From the NCBI GenBank assembly GCA_028023455.1, contig JAQFVV010012511.1, positions 3,410,165-3,474,164 of the forward strand: DNA of 64,000 nt. Reading direction: 5' to 3'. Each line of letters opens with the position of its first letter. The stretch's first letter is position 1. The position numbers and the translations under genes are program-made. The notes beneath the pieces were generated by a model. It saw nothing but the letters and a program-made list of their open reading frames with translations. It was not told where the DNA came from and ran no database searches. The stretch comes from Epiperipatus broadwayi (Eukaryota; Onychophora; Udeonychophora; Euonychophora; Peripatidae). Below are positions 11,101 to 23,100 of the stretch, in pieces.

Positions 11101-14100
11101 AACTTTTTTGAAAAACAGAAATCATAATGATAAAGTTTCATTTACATGGAATAGACTGCTAATTAAGGTACTGATTTATTGTCTGCTCATCATATCTTCT
11201 ATGCTTATTCAGTAATCTCAATTCAGTTATTTTAAAGTTGCTCCATTCATCAAATAACAACATGGAAGGGAAAATAACCATTTACAACTGTCTGCAAATG
11301 CATTGATGGTTTAGTCTAATTAATAGATATCTGTCATGATTTGAGAGTTACTTGACTTTTTTTTTTTAACATTTGTGGCATGTCTAGTCTTAATTATTGT
11401 CAGTTGTAAAATGTGTGTGTGTGTATTATATACATGAAATTTAAATAGATTTATTATTTTTTCTAAAACCAATACTTTTTGTTAGACGGTATTTTAATTA
11501 AATTAGATATGTTTTAATATTGATAATAGTTTGTGTAATATTTGTTAAAGCTATATTATATCATTGCTCCTTATGTTATATATTTAATGTATTTTTTTCA
11601 TATTTTCCAGTACTATGTCATTAGGAAATGATAAAAAGTATAGAAATAAAATTTATTATTGAATCCAAAATTATATTAATAATAAATTTTAAGAAATAAA
11701 TTAATGAAATCTTGCAAAAAAAAAAAAAAAAATGTCATTTGTAAAACCATCAAATTCTGCCATTTAATATAAACTTGGGTAATCAATAGAAGTTAGATAG
11801 TAGTGCTTAGATTTCCTATCTAGTATTGTCTTGTTCATATTCCTTGGCTAATTTCTAGTTTATGATTTTCTTCAGTGAATGGATCCAAAAAATTCAAGTG
11901 CATTAAATCCAAATCTCTGACAAAAGCCAAAGCTAGAATCTAGTTTCAAAATATTGATAGGCAGCATTGTATGAGGATTTGTTAGATACTTTTATCTGGT
12001 ATAATGGCATAGTCTATTTTATCAAATATATATCTAATACATCTGAAAGATAACTTCATTAAATAAGCATTTATTTTATATAGCATATGTAAACAATTGT
12101 ATTATAGTCAAATATCAGCCTTTCACGCTAATTGTGCATATGCTTTGCGAGTGTTAATAATAAATGAATACTTTCTCACCAATACAAGATATAGTATTTA
12201 TGCAAGAATAAAAGGAATCCCTTATTCCTACGACTCAAACGCTTATATATGAGCAAATCTGAAGTACTGGCAAAGAAAGCGTGATGATGGAACAGTCACT
12301 TTAAATTACTATATATGATGTCTGAATGAATGACGTCGGTGAAATTATCTAGAATTTACTAAACGTCATTCCAACTGAAACTTAATAATATGTAAATAAG
12401 CATTTATTTTATATAGCGTATGTAAACAATTAGCGTGAAAGGCTGATATTTGGCTGTAATACAATTGTTTACATATGCTATATAAAATAAATGCTTATTT
12501 ACATATTATTAAGTTTCAGTTGGAATGACGTTTAGTAAATTCTAGATAATTTTACCAACGTCATTCATTCAGACATCATATATAGTAATTTAAAGTGATT
12601 GTTCCATCACCACACTTTCTTTGCCAGTACTTCAGATTTGCTCATATATAAGCATTTGAGTCGTAGGAATAAGGGATTCCTTTTATTCCTGCATAAATAT
12701 TATATTTTGTATTGGTGAGAAAGTATTCATTTATTATTAACACTCGCAAAGCGTATGCACAATTAGCGTGAAAGGCTGATATTTGACTGTAATAACTTCA
12801 TTAAGAAAATCACTTGTTTTGTTTGTTTGTTTATTTGTTATATAAATGTGTAATGAATTATTTAATATGACTAGGAAATGATTTTTAATTTTGAAAGAAA
12901 AAAAAAGTATTTTATTTACTGGTGTAGATTTAAAATGAAAATATCAGAATATATTTTTAGATTGTATTATAAGTGATCCTTTTTTTTTTTTCATATAAAA
13001 CTAGAAAAATATAAAATACACTGAAAATTAATTTTTTTAATTGTTTGATAGACTGCAATTTTAAAATTTATTATTTTAAGTAATTTTTATTTAATGACCA
13101 AAATTCCAAAACATACTCTGTTGCACATTAGTAAAGACTCTGGGTCAATACTTTGTCTAAATTAGCAAGCAATATGCCAAGCATTCTTAATTTTCATTTT
13201 CTTATCATTTGATTTATTTCATATTATGCTAATTTTTTTTTTATATTGAAGATTACAGTTAGATCTTTTATATTGAGAAATGTGATGCCTAATATCAGTA
13301 GACATATATACATAATATATCAGATCTACCACATTTTCAGGTTACTAATTATTAATATCTTTTCAGCTTCAAGAATTTAAGACTTTAAAAAAATAAAATA
13401 TAAAAGAAGATAGTTGTACCATTTATGTATATGTGATTTTGTTATTTGAAGTAAAACAAGCAGAAATTAATTTAATTAAATCACTTATTCTGTCGTTATT
13501 TATTCTTTTTTAAAAAAAAAAAAAATCTGACTCCTAGATATATTTATAAATCAGTCAAGCAAAACATAAGAAAAGATTTCTCTACTTTCGTTTAAAATCT
13601 GTATTGGGAGAAGTAATTCTTTCTATTTATTCTACTCTAGAATCACTTATTTTATGCTTTGGTAATCACTGGACATTAGATGGTAACACTATATCCATAT
13701 TTGCTGACTAATTTTGGACACTTGGCCTATTTCATTGAAGATCCTTGGATTTGCAACCGTAGTTTACTAATCACGTTTATCTTTTTATAAGCTGATAACA
13801 TGAGATTAAAAATACCCCAAGATTTTGAATCCAATTTAGCTTGTTTATATAGTTACATAGGTCTGGCTTAGGAATAAAATAAATAAAGTGAATTACTGTT
13901 CTTAAGCAGAAAAAATCATTTGTTACTTTATTTGATATATATCAATCTTATTAAATAATCAAAAATGCCTATAGCTAGTGCTGTGTCCCGGCTTTTGCCG
14001 AGTGATCAGCAATATTAACTTGGTTTAGTAAACAGAGACCAGGTGTGAAATATAATAGTTTAATATACATAAAATAGCTAACATACAATATCATATGGAG

Positions 14101-17100
14101 AACTAACTACATTAATTTGAGGATCTTAATATACTATAACTCCCGAGTACCAAAATTTACATAAAGTTATAATTAAAGTTCACACTACCTGCGACTGGCA
14201 TCTAGTTATTATCCGCGAAAGTGCCCAGTTGGGCATTGTAAAATAATAAAATATCAGTACTATCTGTTTTAGGTCCTAGTCGGCTGGATTATCTACAGGC
14301 ACTGATTACCTGGGATATTCTGTTCTCTTGAACACACCTGCCAGCCACTGTAGCAGGAAAAAGACTTCAAGAGTCTTTTGACTTTTGGTTTTATACCTGT
14401 CACGTGTCGGTCTCAGTTTTTTTCTTTCTATTTCTGGAGTATTTGGTAACCCCTATCTGTCAGACATTAGATCCGGGTTCCCTGACTTGTTTTGTTTTAT
14501 ATACGCTAGTTGTTTTAGTTAAGAAATCAGCTTGACAATCTATAACTGTTATCAATTGTTATTATTCTGTATACATATATAACACTCTTCCCCTTACTCC
14601 AGAAATGGCTTCTCTTTTTTTTCTCTTTTATTAGACATAGTCTCTTAATTTGTATGGCTTTTGTATTTTCCTTTTTGGTCTGTGTCTATCCGTTGTTCCT
14701 TTGTCTGGCTTTGGCATAGGAATCACGTCTATTTCATTATTGTTAGGTGTTGTCTCTTCTTCTGTTTTTGCTTGTTGCTTTATATTTAATTTCTCTTGAT
14801 TCTGCAGTCCTACTTCACTTGGAATAAGTGTCAACATTTGCAGTTCTTCTACCATGCGATGTCTAAGTTGGTTTATGTGTCTTCTATATGTTGTGCCATC
14901 TTGTAATTGGATGATTACTATGTGCTGGGGTAACAGTTTTGTAATTATCTCTTCTACCCATTTTTTCCACAGCATATCCCGGACCCAAACTCTATCTCCC
15001 TTTGCGAAAATGTTTGTATAATTTTCGCTATCCATTTTTTTGGTGGGGTTTGGAAGCAGTAATGATAATTTAATGCACAATTTCCTGCCTATTAGTAATT
15101 CGGCTGGTGACTTTCCCATAGCGGTCGATGGCTTTGGGTGTTGGTGTAGCACTGCATCATTGATAGCACTCTGAAGATCCTAATTATCTAGTTTTCTTAA
15201 GGCTTTCTTTATATTCTGTACTGCCTTTTCGGCCAGTCCATTCGACTCCGGGTGGTAAGCTGGTATCCGTATGTGTTTGATACCATTCTTCTGGAAATAT
15301 CCTTCAGTTTCTTTAGCCATATATGCCGTTCCATTGTCAAACACAATTGTTTCTGGCAGATCATGGCAGGCAAATACTGAACTTAGTATCTTAACAGTTT
15401 CATTGGCACTAATGTCTTTTACTATTCTACACTCTGTCCACTTTGAATACGCATCGATAATCACCAATAGTATCTTCCCATTTATTGATCCAGCATGGTC
15501 TATGTGGAGTCTTTGCCAAGCTATTGTTGCCTTTGGCCATGAGTTATAATATTTCTTTGGCATATTCATCTGTCTCTGACATGGTGCACATTTTTTCATA
15601 TTTTGCTAGATGTCTCTTGACATTTTTGGCCACCATATGTAGCTACAAGCCAGGACTTTTGCCAGTATGACCCCTGTCCTTCATGCAGTAAACTTAAAAC
15701 TTGTTGTCTGCCCTCTATAGGAATCACAACCTGATCACCCATTAACACACAATCTTTACAAATGTATAGGTTATATTTATTTGCTCAAAAACTCAGGTCA
15801 ACGTATTCAGGCCTTGAATCTGGCCATTCATTTTTAATCCATTGCTTCAATCTCTGGTAGCCCTGATCTGCATTTATCCAATTTGGTATTCTTTTACTAT
15901 TCAATGTCTGATTTTAAGACATCTATATAATTTATTTCAACCTCTATACTAATTTTCTCTTGTTTATCTGGCATTCATGATAGCACGCCTGCAATTTCTT
16001 TGCCTTTCTGATATTGAAGTATATAGTTATATCCTGCCAAAATATTTCTCCAGCGCATCATGCATGGGCTTAAATGTTTGGATGACAGTCTATTGTGGCC
16101 CAGAATTCCAAGTAGTGGTTTGTGATCCATAATTATTATAAAGTTTCTGACAAACAGGAATTGATGAAATTTTTTAAGGCCAAAAATAATAGCCAATGCC
16201 TCTTTGTCTAATTGGCTGTAGTTCCTTTCTGCTTTTGAAAGGGTCCTTGATACATACGCAATGGGATGCTCCCCTTTATAGCACGGATGAGATAATACTG
16301 CCCCGTTTCCTCATTTGGATGCATTGGTGGTTAAGCGTACTTCTAGAGTGCTATTATAATGCATTAACAGTTTATCTGATGATGATAAGGTTTTTGTTTG
16401 CTGGAAAGCCTCTTGATGGACCTTTTCCCATTTCCACTTTTGATTCTTCTTTAACAAAACATATAAGGGTTTTGCAATCTGAGCCTCGTTCTACAAGAAA
16501 GGCTTGAAAAAATTCATCAATTCCAAAAATGCCTGCAGCTGTTTGATGTTTGATGGAGAGGCATTTATCATTGCCGTTACTTTCTGTGATGATGGTTTCT
16601 TTCCCCTGTCTGAAATCAAGTGACCTAAAAATGTTAATTGTTTTTTCATCCATATGGTTTTTTGTGCATTCAGTTTTACGTCTAATTTCTGTAATTTCTC
16701 GCACACAGTGAGGAGCCTTTCTAATAACTAAGCTTCTGCATTTGGCATGATGAGTATATCATTGAAATATGGAATGACTCCCTCTAAACCTTATAACAAA
16801 GCATTGATCTTTGCTTGAAAAATATTCGGGGCTATAGAAATGCCAAACATCTGTTGCATTTATATAAGCCCATGTGTATCATAAGCGCTAATTTTTCCGC
16901 TGATTTATCCGTTACATGAATCTGATGGAATGTGGAGTTTAGATCTAACTTGGCAAAATACGAAGCATTTTGTAGACCCGCCATTATTTCATTAATGTTT
17001 GGGACAAGATACACTCCCTTGTTTAAATATTTATTTATTGTAACCCGGTAATCCCCACATAACTTAACTTCCTCATTCAGTTTGGTTATTACCACTAATG

Positions 17101-20100
17101 GTGTAGCCCAATCAGAGGTTTCGATGGGTGTTAATACTCCTTTTTTGATTAAGGATTTTAGCTTGTCCTCAACCTTCACTCATTGTGCAAACGGCACCTT
17201 TTGCGGTTTGCAAACTACTGGACGCGCATTTTCTAGTAATTCTATGTCGACTGAGTTTGTATCCATCAACCCTAATTCTTCGTTAAAAAGCTCTCGGTAT
17301 TTCCTAGTTATTTTTTGTTCTACAGAAATCCCTTTTATAATATTAATTTGTATTCCTAATTCACGGAACCAATCTCTCCCTACAATGGGATTAATTTTTG
17401 CCTTTGTGATATATAACCATAGATTTTGTTTTTTACTGTTATACTTGATTGGCGCTGTAACCTGGCTGCAAATTTTAAGCACGTTGCTCTTTATGTCTTT
17501 CACTCTAATACTTGTTTTCTCTAGCAAACTCTTCAAATTAGTTGCTGACGAACTCTCCTAATCTGTAAGAGACATTTCTGATCCACTATCTATTTCCATA
17601 TCTCTTTTTTTTCCCTGAATTTTAACTTTAATCATGAACTGACATATCTCTTTCAGGTATACATTTTTAATCGTGGTTTTTTTATCAATTTCCCTCCCCT
17701 ACTTTCTGGCATGAGGTTTTCCATTATACCCTCTTTTTTACACACTAGCACCAAATGCTTCTTTTTACCGCATTTGGAACATAAGTTTTTGTTCCATTTG
17801 CACTCTTTCTTCATATGGCCTAATTTACCACAACAGTAACAAGTAATTTTAGTGTTGTTTTTACCTTTTGACTCACAAGGGCTACCGTTCTCACTATTTG
17901 TCTTGAAAATGCCCATTTTTGCGTTCTTTTAATCTTGCTCTATAAACCTGAGCTTGCTCCAAAATGAGCTCATACACCATACCTTTTCTTAATGGCCATT
18001 TCATATGTTAATTCTGGTTCTACTAACAATTGTTGCCTAAGCCTGTCATCCACTATTCCCCAAAGTAATGATCGATAAGGATTTCCTCTACAAAATCGCC
18101 ATAACCACAATCTTTAGCTAGTTCTTTCAAAGCCAAACTATACTCCTTTATTTTCTCATCCTTTAGTTGCTTCCTATTATGCAGGGTTAATCTTGGAATA
18201 TGATGAGAGATATATGTGGGCTAAAATGTTCATTTAATTTTTTAATTACTTCTTTATATTTAACCTTTTCAAGCAATGGTAGTTCAAAATATTTACTTAT
18301 AACTTCGATTACCATCTTGTCCGCGAAACACATGAGTGCTGCGAGTTTCTTTTTATTGTTGTCTATCCCATTCAAGGTAAAAAAAAATTCTATTGGGTTA
18401 TATATAATGGCCATTCTGATACGTTATCTACTCTCAATTCTCCATTTTTAGTACGAATGTAAACTGTTTGATTTTTTGCTATTAACCACTATCCTTCTAA
18501 TCTCCCTCCCCTGTTTACAAGGTATACTCCTGACTGTGCCACTTTATTTGCTGTGTCCCGGCTTTCGCTAAGTGATCAGCAATGTTAACTTGGTCTAGTA
18601 AATAGAGACTAGGTGTGAAATATAATAGTTTAATATACCTTAAATAGCAACATACATTATTATATGGAGAACTAACTACATTAATTTGGGGATCTTAATA
18701 TATTATATTTCCCGAGTACCAAAATTTACATAAAGATATAATTAAAGTTCATGCTACCTGCGACAGGCATTTATTTGTTATCCGTGAAAGAGCCCAGTTA
18801 GGTGTTGTAAAATAATAAAAGTCGACTGGATTACTCACAGGCGCCGATTACCTGGGATATTCTGTCCTCTTCAACACACATCTGCCAGCCACTGTAGCAG
18901 GAAAAAGACTTTGAGAGTCTTTTGACTTTCGTTTTTATACCTGTCGCATGTTGGTCATGTTTTCTTTCTTTCTATTTCTGGAGTAGTTGGTAACCTATAA
19001 CTGTCAGACATTAGATCTGGGTTCCTGACTTGTTTTGTTCTATATACGCTAGTTGTTTTAATTAAGAAATCGACTTGACAATCTATAACCATTACCAATT
19101 GTTATTACTCTATATACATATATAACAGCTATCATAAAGTTTATTAAAATGTATAAATGTTGTTATTCTAATGTTAGAATTATATAAAACTATACAAATA
19201 AGTTAGCTTGAATTCAAGACTTTAAGTGGATTTGAATCTCAAAAACATTAGCTTGAATAACATAAAAGAATTAAAGCTGACTTTGTGGTTATAAATTCAA
19301 AACTTCTTATTAAAGGAGGATAATAGTCAGAATCCAATTGGGGAGGGAGGGATATCAATATATTAGTTCCATCACTTATCTTGATTATACAAGCTTACAT
19401 TAAATGTCTCTGAAATTCCATCACTTATCTTGATTATACAAGCTTACATTAAATGTCTCTGAAGTAGATTAAATAAAGTGAATACTTCTGATGCCATCAA
19501 ATCATTTAAATAACCTCCTGTCTCTATTGCATTAAATATAACTACTATCTAAATGGAATCCTTCTGGACTAGACTGCTAGAGTGTCTCCAAAAAATTTAA
19601 CTGGAGAGAAAATCTTTCTAGTAAAGTCTTAACTAAACAATTAAATAATACTATTTTCTAGAAATGGTAACAATATCATAAACATATGAAAGATCCCAGT
19701 AATGGTATAAACATTAAGAAACACTTTGTAAGGTTATAGGATTCATATCTTCTGGATTTAGGATTGAAAATAGGCTCAGAGTAGTAAGCAAGCTGGGTTT
19801 CTATCATGGAGGCTCAATACAGGTATAAATATTAAAAAAATTGCAGAAACACTTGTAATGATACAGGATTTATATCTTTTGCATTTAGAAGAAGCTTAGC
19901 GTAATAAGAAATGGGAGAGGAGTAAATTGACGCTTGAAAATAAAAATGAGACAATTTGCTCTACATAAATACTCTTCATGTAATAAAGATATATATGAGA
20001 GATGATGACCTGGTTCAGCACGAAATGCATCTTGGGGGTTATTTATCTTTTATTGTATCTTTATTTATATGAAATTATTTATGAAATAAAAAAGAATGGA

Positions 20101-23100
20101 GAAATATGGATGTTGTCTATCTATAATAAAGAAAATTATTGCCAATCACTGCCCAATTTGGGCTTCTATTATGGAGGATCACTATAACAATATACTTATA
20201 ATAAATACTCTAGGCATAGTGCATTGGAAGGAGTCTATCAATAATTATGTAAATGTTAAAGCATGGATATCTTCAAGCTGTGATTGGCAAAAGATTTTGG
20301 GGGAAAGAAGGACCCCCCCCCCCTTGATGATAAAAAATATTGTCTATTTGTTCAGATTAGAAATATTAGAACATTCATAAATAAAGGAGCTGTAAAAATT
20401 TATATGCGTCTAAAGGAATGGAATGTAACATATTGATTTGAATTATATAGGATGGTGATATCATGTGTTAGAATTCTTCAATCTTTCTGTCATTTTTCTT
20501 GAGATGACATTAAATTTTTCCAGAATAGTCTTTGTAATTAGATTTTTTTTGGGGGGGAGGGGGGAAGTTATTCTATCTAATCCAATAAGCTTTTTTTTTT
20601 GTTAGCTATAAATCTATAGATACTTGTTGCATGGTGGATTCTCTTGTGAACCTATAGAAATTCTCATTTTGAAGTTGGAAAATATTCTATTATTTTTTTT
20701 AATTTTTTGGATAGTGATATGCTAATGACATATATTAAATAATTTCTTATATTATTTGTATAATATATTTATTTGAATTTTATTTTGCATGTCTATTTAT
20801 GTTCTCACCAGTTTTAACTACTTTCTGCAATAATATATATTATTTATGAATGTAAAAATTATGTAAGTATTAAATTTACAATTCATAGTAGTAAAACATA
20901 ACATATTCATTAAGATGTGATATGTTGGACTATTTCCATCATTTATGAGTGAATGTTGAATGTATAGAAAATGTTAAATTTTATTTAAACTTTCCAAATA
21001 CAAACAACTTGTTAGTAATAACACACAAATAGACAATACAGGTTAGTAATTACACAACGTTTCGAGTAGTATTATTATCCACTCTTCTTCAGGTGTTGCT
21101 GGCCTATATGCAAAGTGAAAATATTCACTTAGAATAGCTCAGTTGGTAGAACGTTTGCCTTAAATTTGATATTCAAGAATCTAAAGGTGCGAGTTCAACT
21201 TCTAAGTGAATATTGTCATTGTGCATATAGGCCAGCAACCCCTGAAGAAGAATGGAGAATAATATTACTTGAAACATTGTGTAATTATTAACCTGTATTG
21301 TCTATTTGTGTGTTATTACTAACAAGTTGTTTTTATTTGGAAAGTTTAAATAAAATTTAACATTTTCTATACATTCAACATTCACTCATAAATGATGGAA
21401 ATAGTCTAACATATCACATCTTATAATATACCATCATTACAAACCTTCAGATAACATATTCATTATTTGTTATTATCATTATTTTATAATACACAAGTAT
21501 TATTGGTCATGTACTTTACATTTCTATCCTACTTTCCTACCTTTCATAGAAATAATTCAAAATTTTAAAAGAATTTTAAAAAATGATTTATTCTGAGATC
21601 ATGAAAACACATATATATTTTTAAAGTATTATTTTCCACAGCAAAAATGATTTAAATTTAATTAATTTTATGTTTGTTTTTTTTTTTTTTTTAGGGAAGA
21701 GGTTATAAGTAAACATTTATGGGAAAAAATGTCTACTTATGTCTTTGAAAACATTTATTTAACAGCTGCACAGTCGAAAAATTCTGGGTAATGTGTTTTG
21801 TAGTTACTTTTATAATAATACTTTTTTTAAAAAAAAGATGTATATCTGTATATTGTCAACTAGTCATGTGATGCCAGCTGTTTAAAATCATATCTATTGA
21901 GTATCTTTCAATTTTTTTTATTTTTATACACAGTAATCACCTGTGATATAATATTTATATTGAATGTTTTATCTATAAAATGACAATCTTTTCATCATTG
22001 ATTATAGTTTAATTCTCTTATCATAGAATAATGAATAATGTCCTTTTAAAGTTTAGAATAGTGATAGGCTCTAGCTAGAATTCATGGTTTATAGATATGA
22101 CTGATAATTTTGTTTATACAATTATATATACAAAATGATAAATAAAATAACATGTAAGTAGCTACTGCAGCTTTTGGGAGAGGTGTAGTGAAAGAGGAAG
22201 CATTAATCACTAAATTGATCAACTGCCAGTTGATGAGGATTTTAAGTTTTTTTTTCATTATTTTATGATTTATATATATTTAATAATCAGCTAAAGATTG
22301 AAGTGAATTGAAGTATATCTTGTTGTCATTCCCGTAAACTTAAAATACACAGCCTATCATATTGATACTATGATAATAATATTTAAATATAATAGCTACA
22401 TTTATAATATTATTAAATTTATCCTTTTAATCAAACTGGTATTGTTGGAGATTTGCATACCAGTATGATCAATATTATACTGAGCACCAACAAAACACTT
22501 ATAGACTTGGAATTGTAGTGATTTAGGGATTAACTATCACTTACATATAAATTATAATACCAACACTTTTTTTTATTAAGGTATATTAAAAAAAAAAAAC
22601 TATATTTCTTAACTAAGTAATATTTAATGAGTGATTGAATGTCTCTCTGTATTCTTAGAAACTTGATCTCTTCTACTAATTAAACAGTCTTTTTTCTAAT
22701 ATCTCTCATTCTGTATTTAAAATCAGCTTATCACATAGGAAATGTTCAGTTATATTTCCATATCATTTGAAAATGTAAGATCTTTTTTAACAATTATCAA
22801 ACTAATAGATGTTCATAAATGAAATTTAAAGTATTCTATTCTCTCTAATATCATGGCTTTTACCAGTTTCTGTCTCTATTCTATCATCATGATAAAGTAT
22901 TATTTTAATATTGCAATAATTAATTTAATTATCATGATATATAATGAAATATTATTTTAGCATTTAAACTGTTATCCAGCATAGTATGAAAATTGTTTTT
23001 TTCTAGGTGATTGTTAATAGGTTATTAACTGAAGTATTATAATGGATTAAAGCAATATCTTAATATATTATTTTATGTGCCTTAATGATGTGTGGAAGTT

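Larger units (their letters stand above)
13979..19127 (-). mobile_element. Mag-like Ty3 LTR retrotransposon, minus strand, degenerate
   Basis: Two direct repeats (13979-14584 and 18549-19127) start TGCTGTGTCCCGG and end ATATATAACA on the + strand. They enclose a gag-pol region read on the - strand with nucleocapsid, protease, RT, RNase H and integrase in Ty3 order. Next to the 5' LTR (18549 side, after 7 spacer bases) the - strand reads TGGCACAGTCAGGAG, a tRNA-primed binding site. Next to the 3' LTR it reads AAGGGGAAGAG, a polypurine tract. Flanks gctag and gctat match in 4 of 5 bases, as for a slightly mutated 5-bp target duplication. Frameshifts and stops make it non-autonomous. It sits antisense in an OPA1 intron. 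The Mag assignment rests on my recollection of K02A2.6-like pol sequence. Confidence 0.93.

Noticed and set aside
10924-11215. Overlapping 66-67 codon open frames with hydrophobic residues
   Set aside because: AT-rich intronic frames give spurious Phe/Leu/Ile-rich peptides. No splice context or homology is recognisable.
12330-12360. Hammerhead-like ctgaatgaatgacg...gaaa in the nested palindrome
   Set aside because: The core has an extra base and no convincing helix II or cleavage site.
21124-21210. Functional tRNA gene
   Set aside because: The 3' strand of the T stem is missing and the anticodon arm is abnormal. The acceptor-like pairing is part of the larger palindrome.
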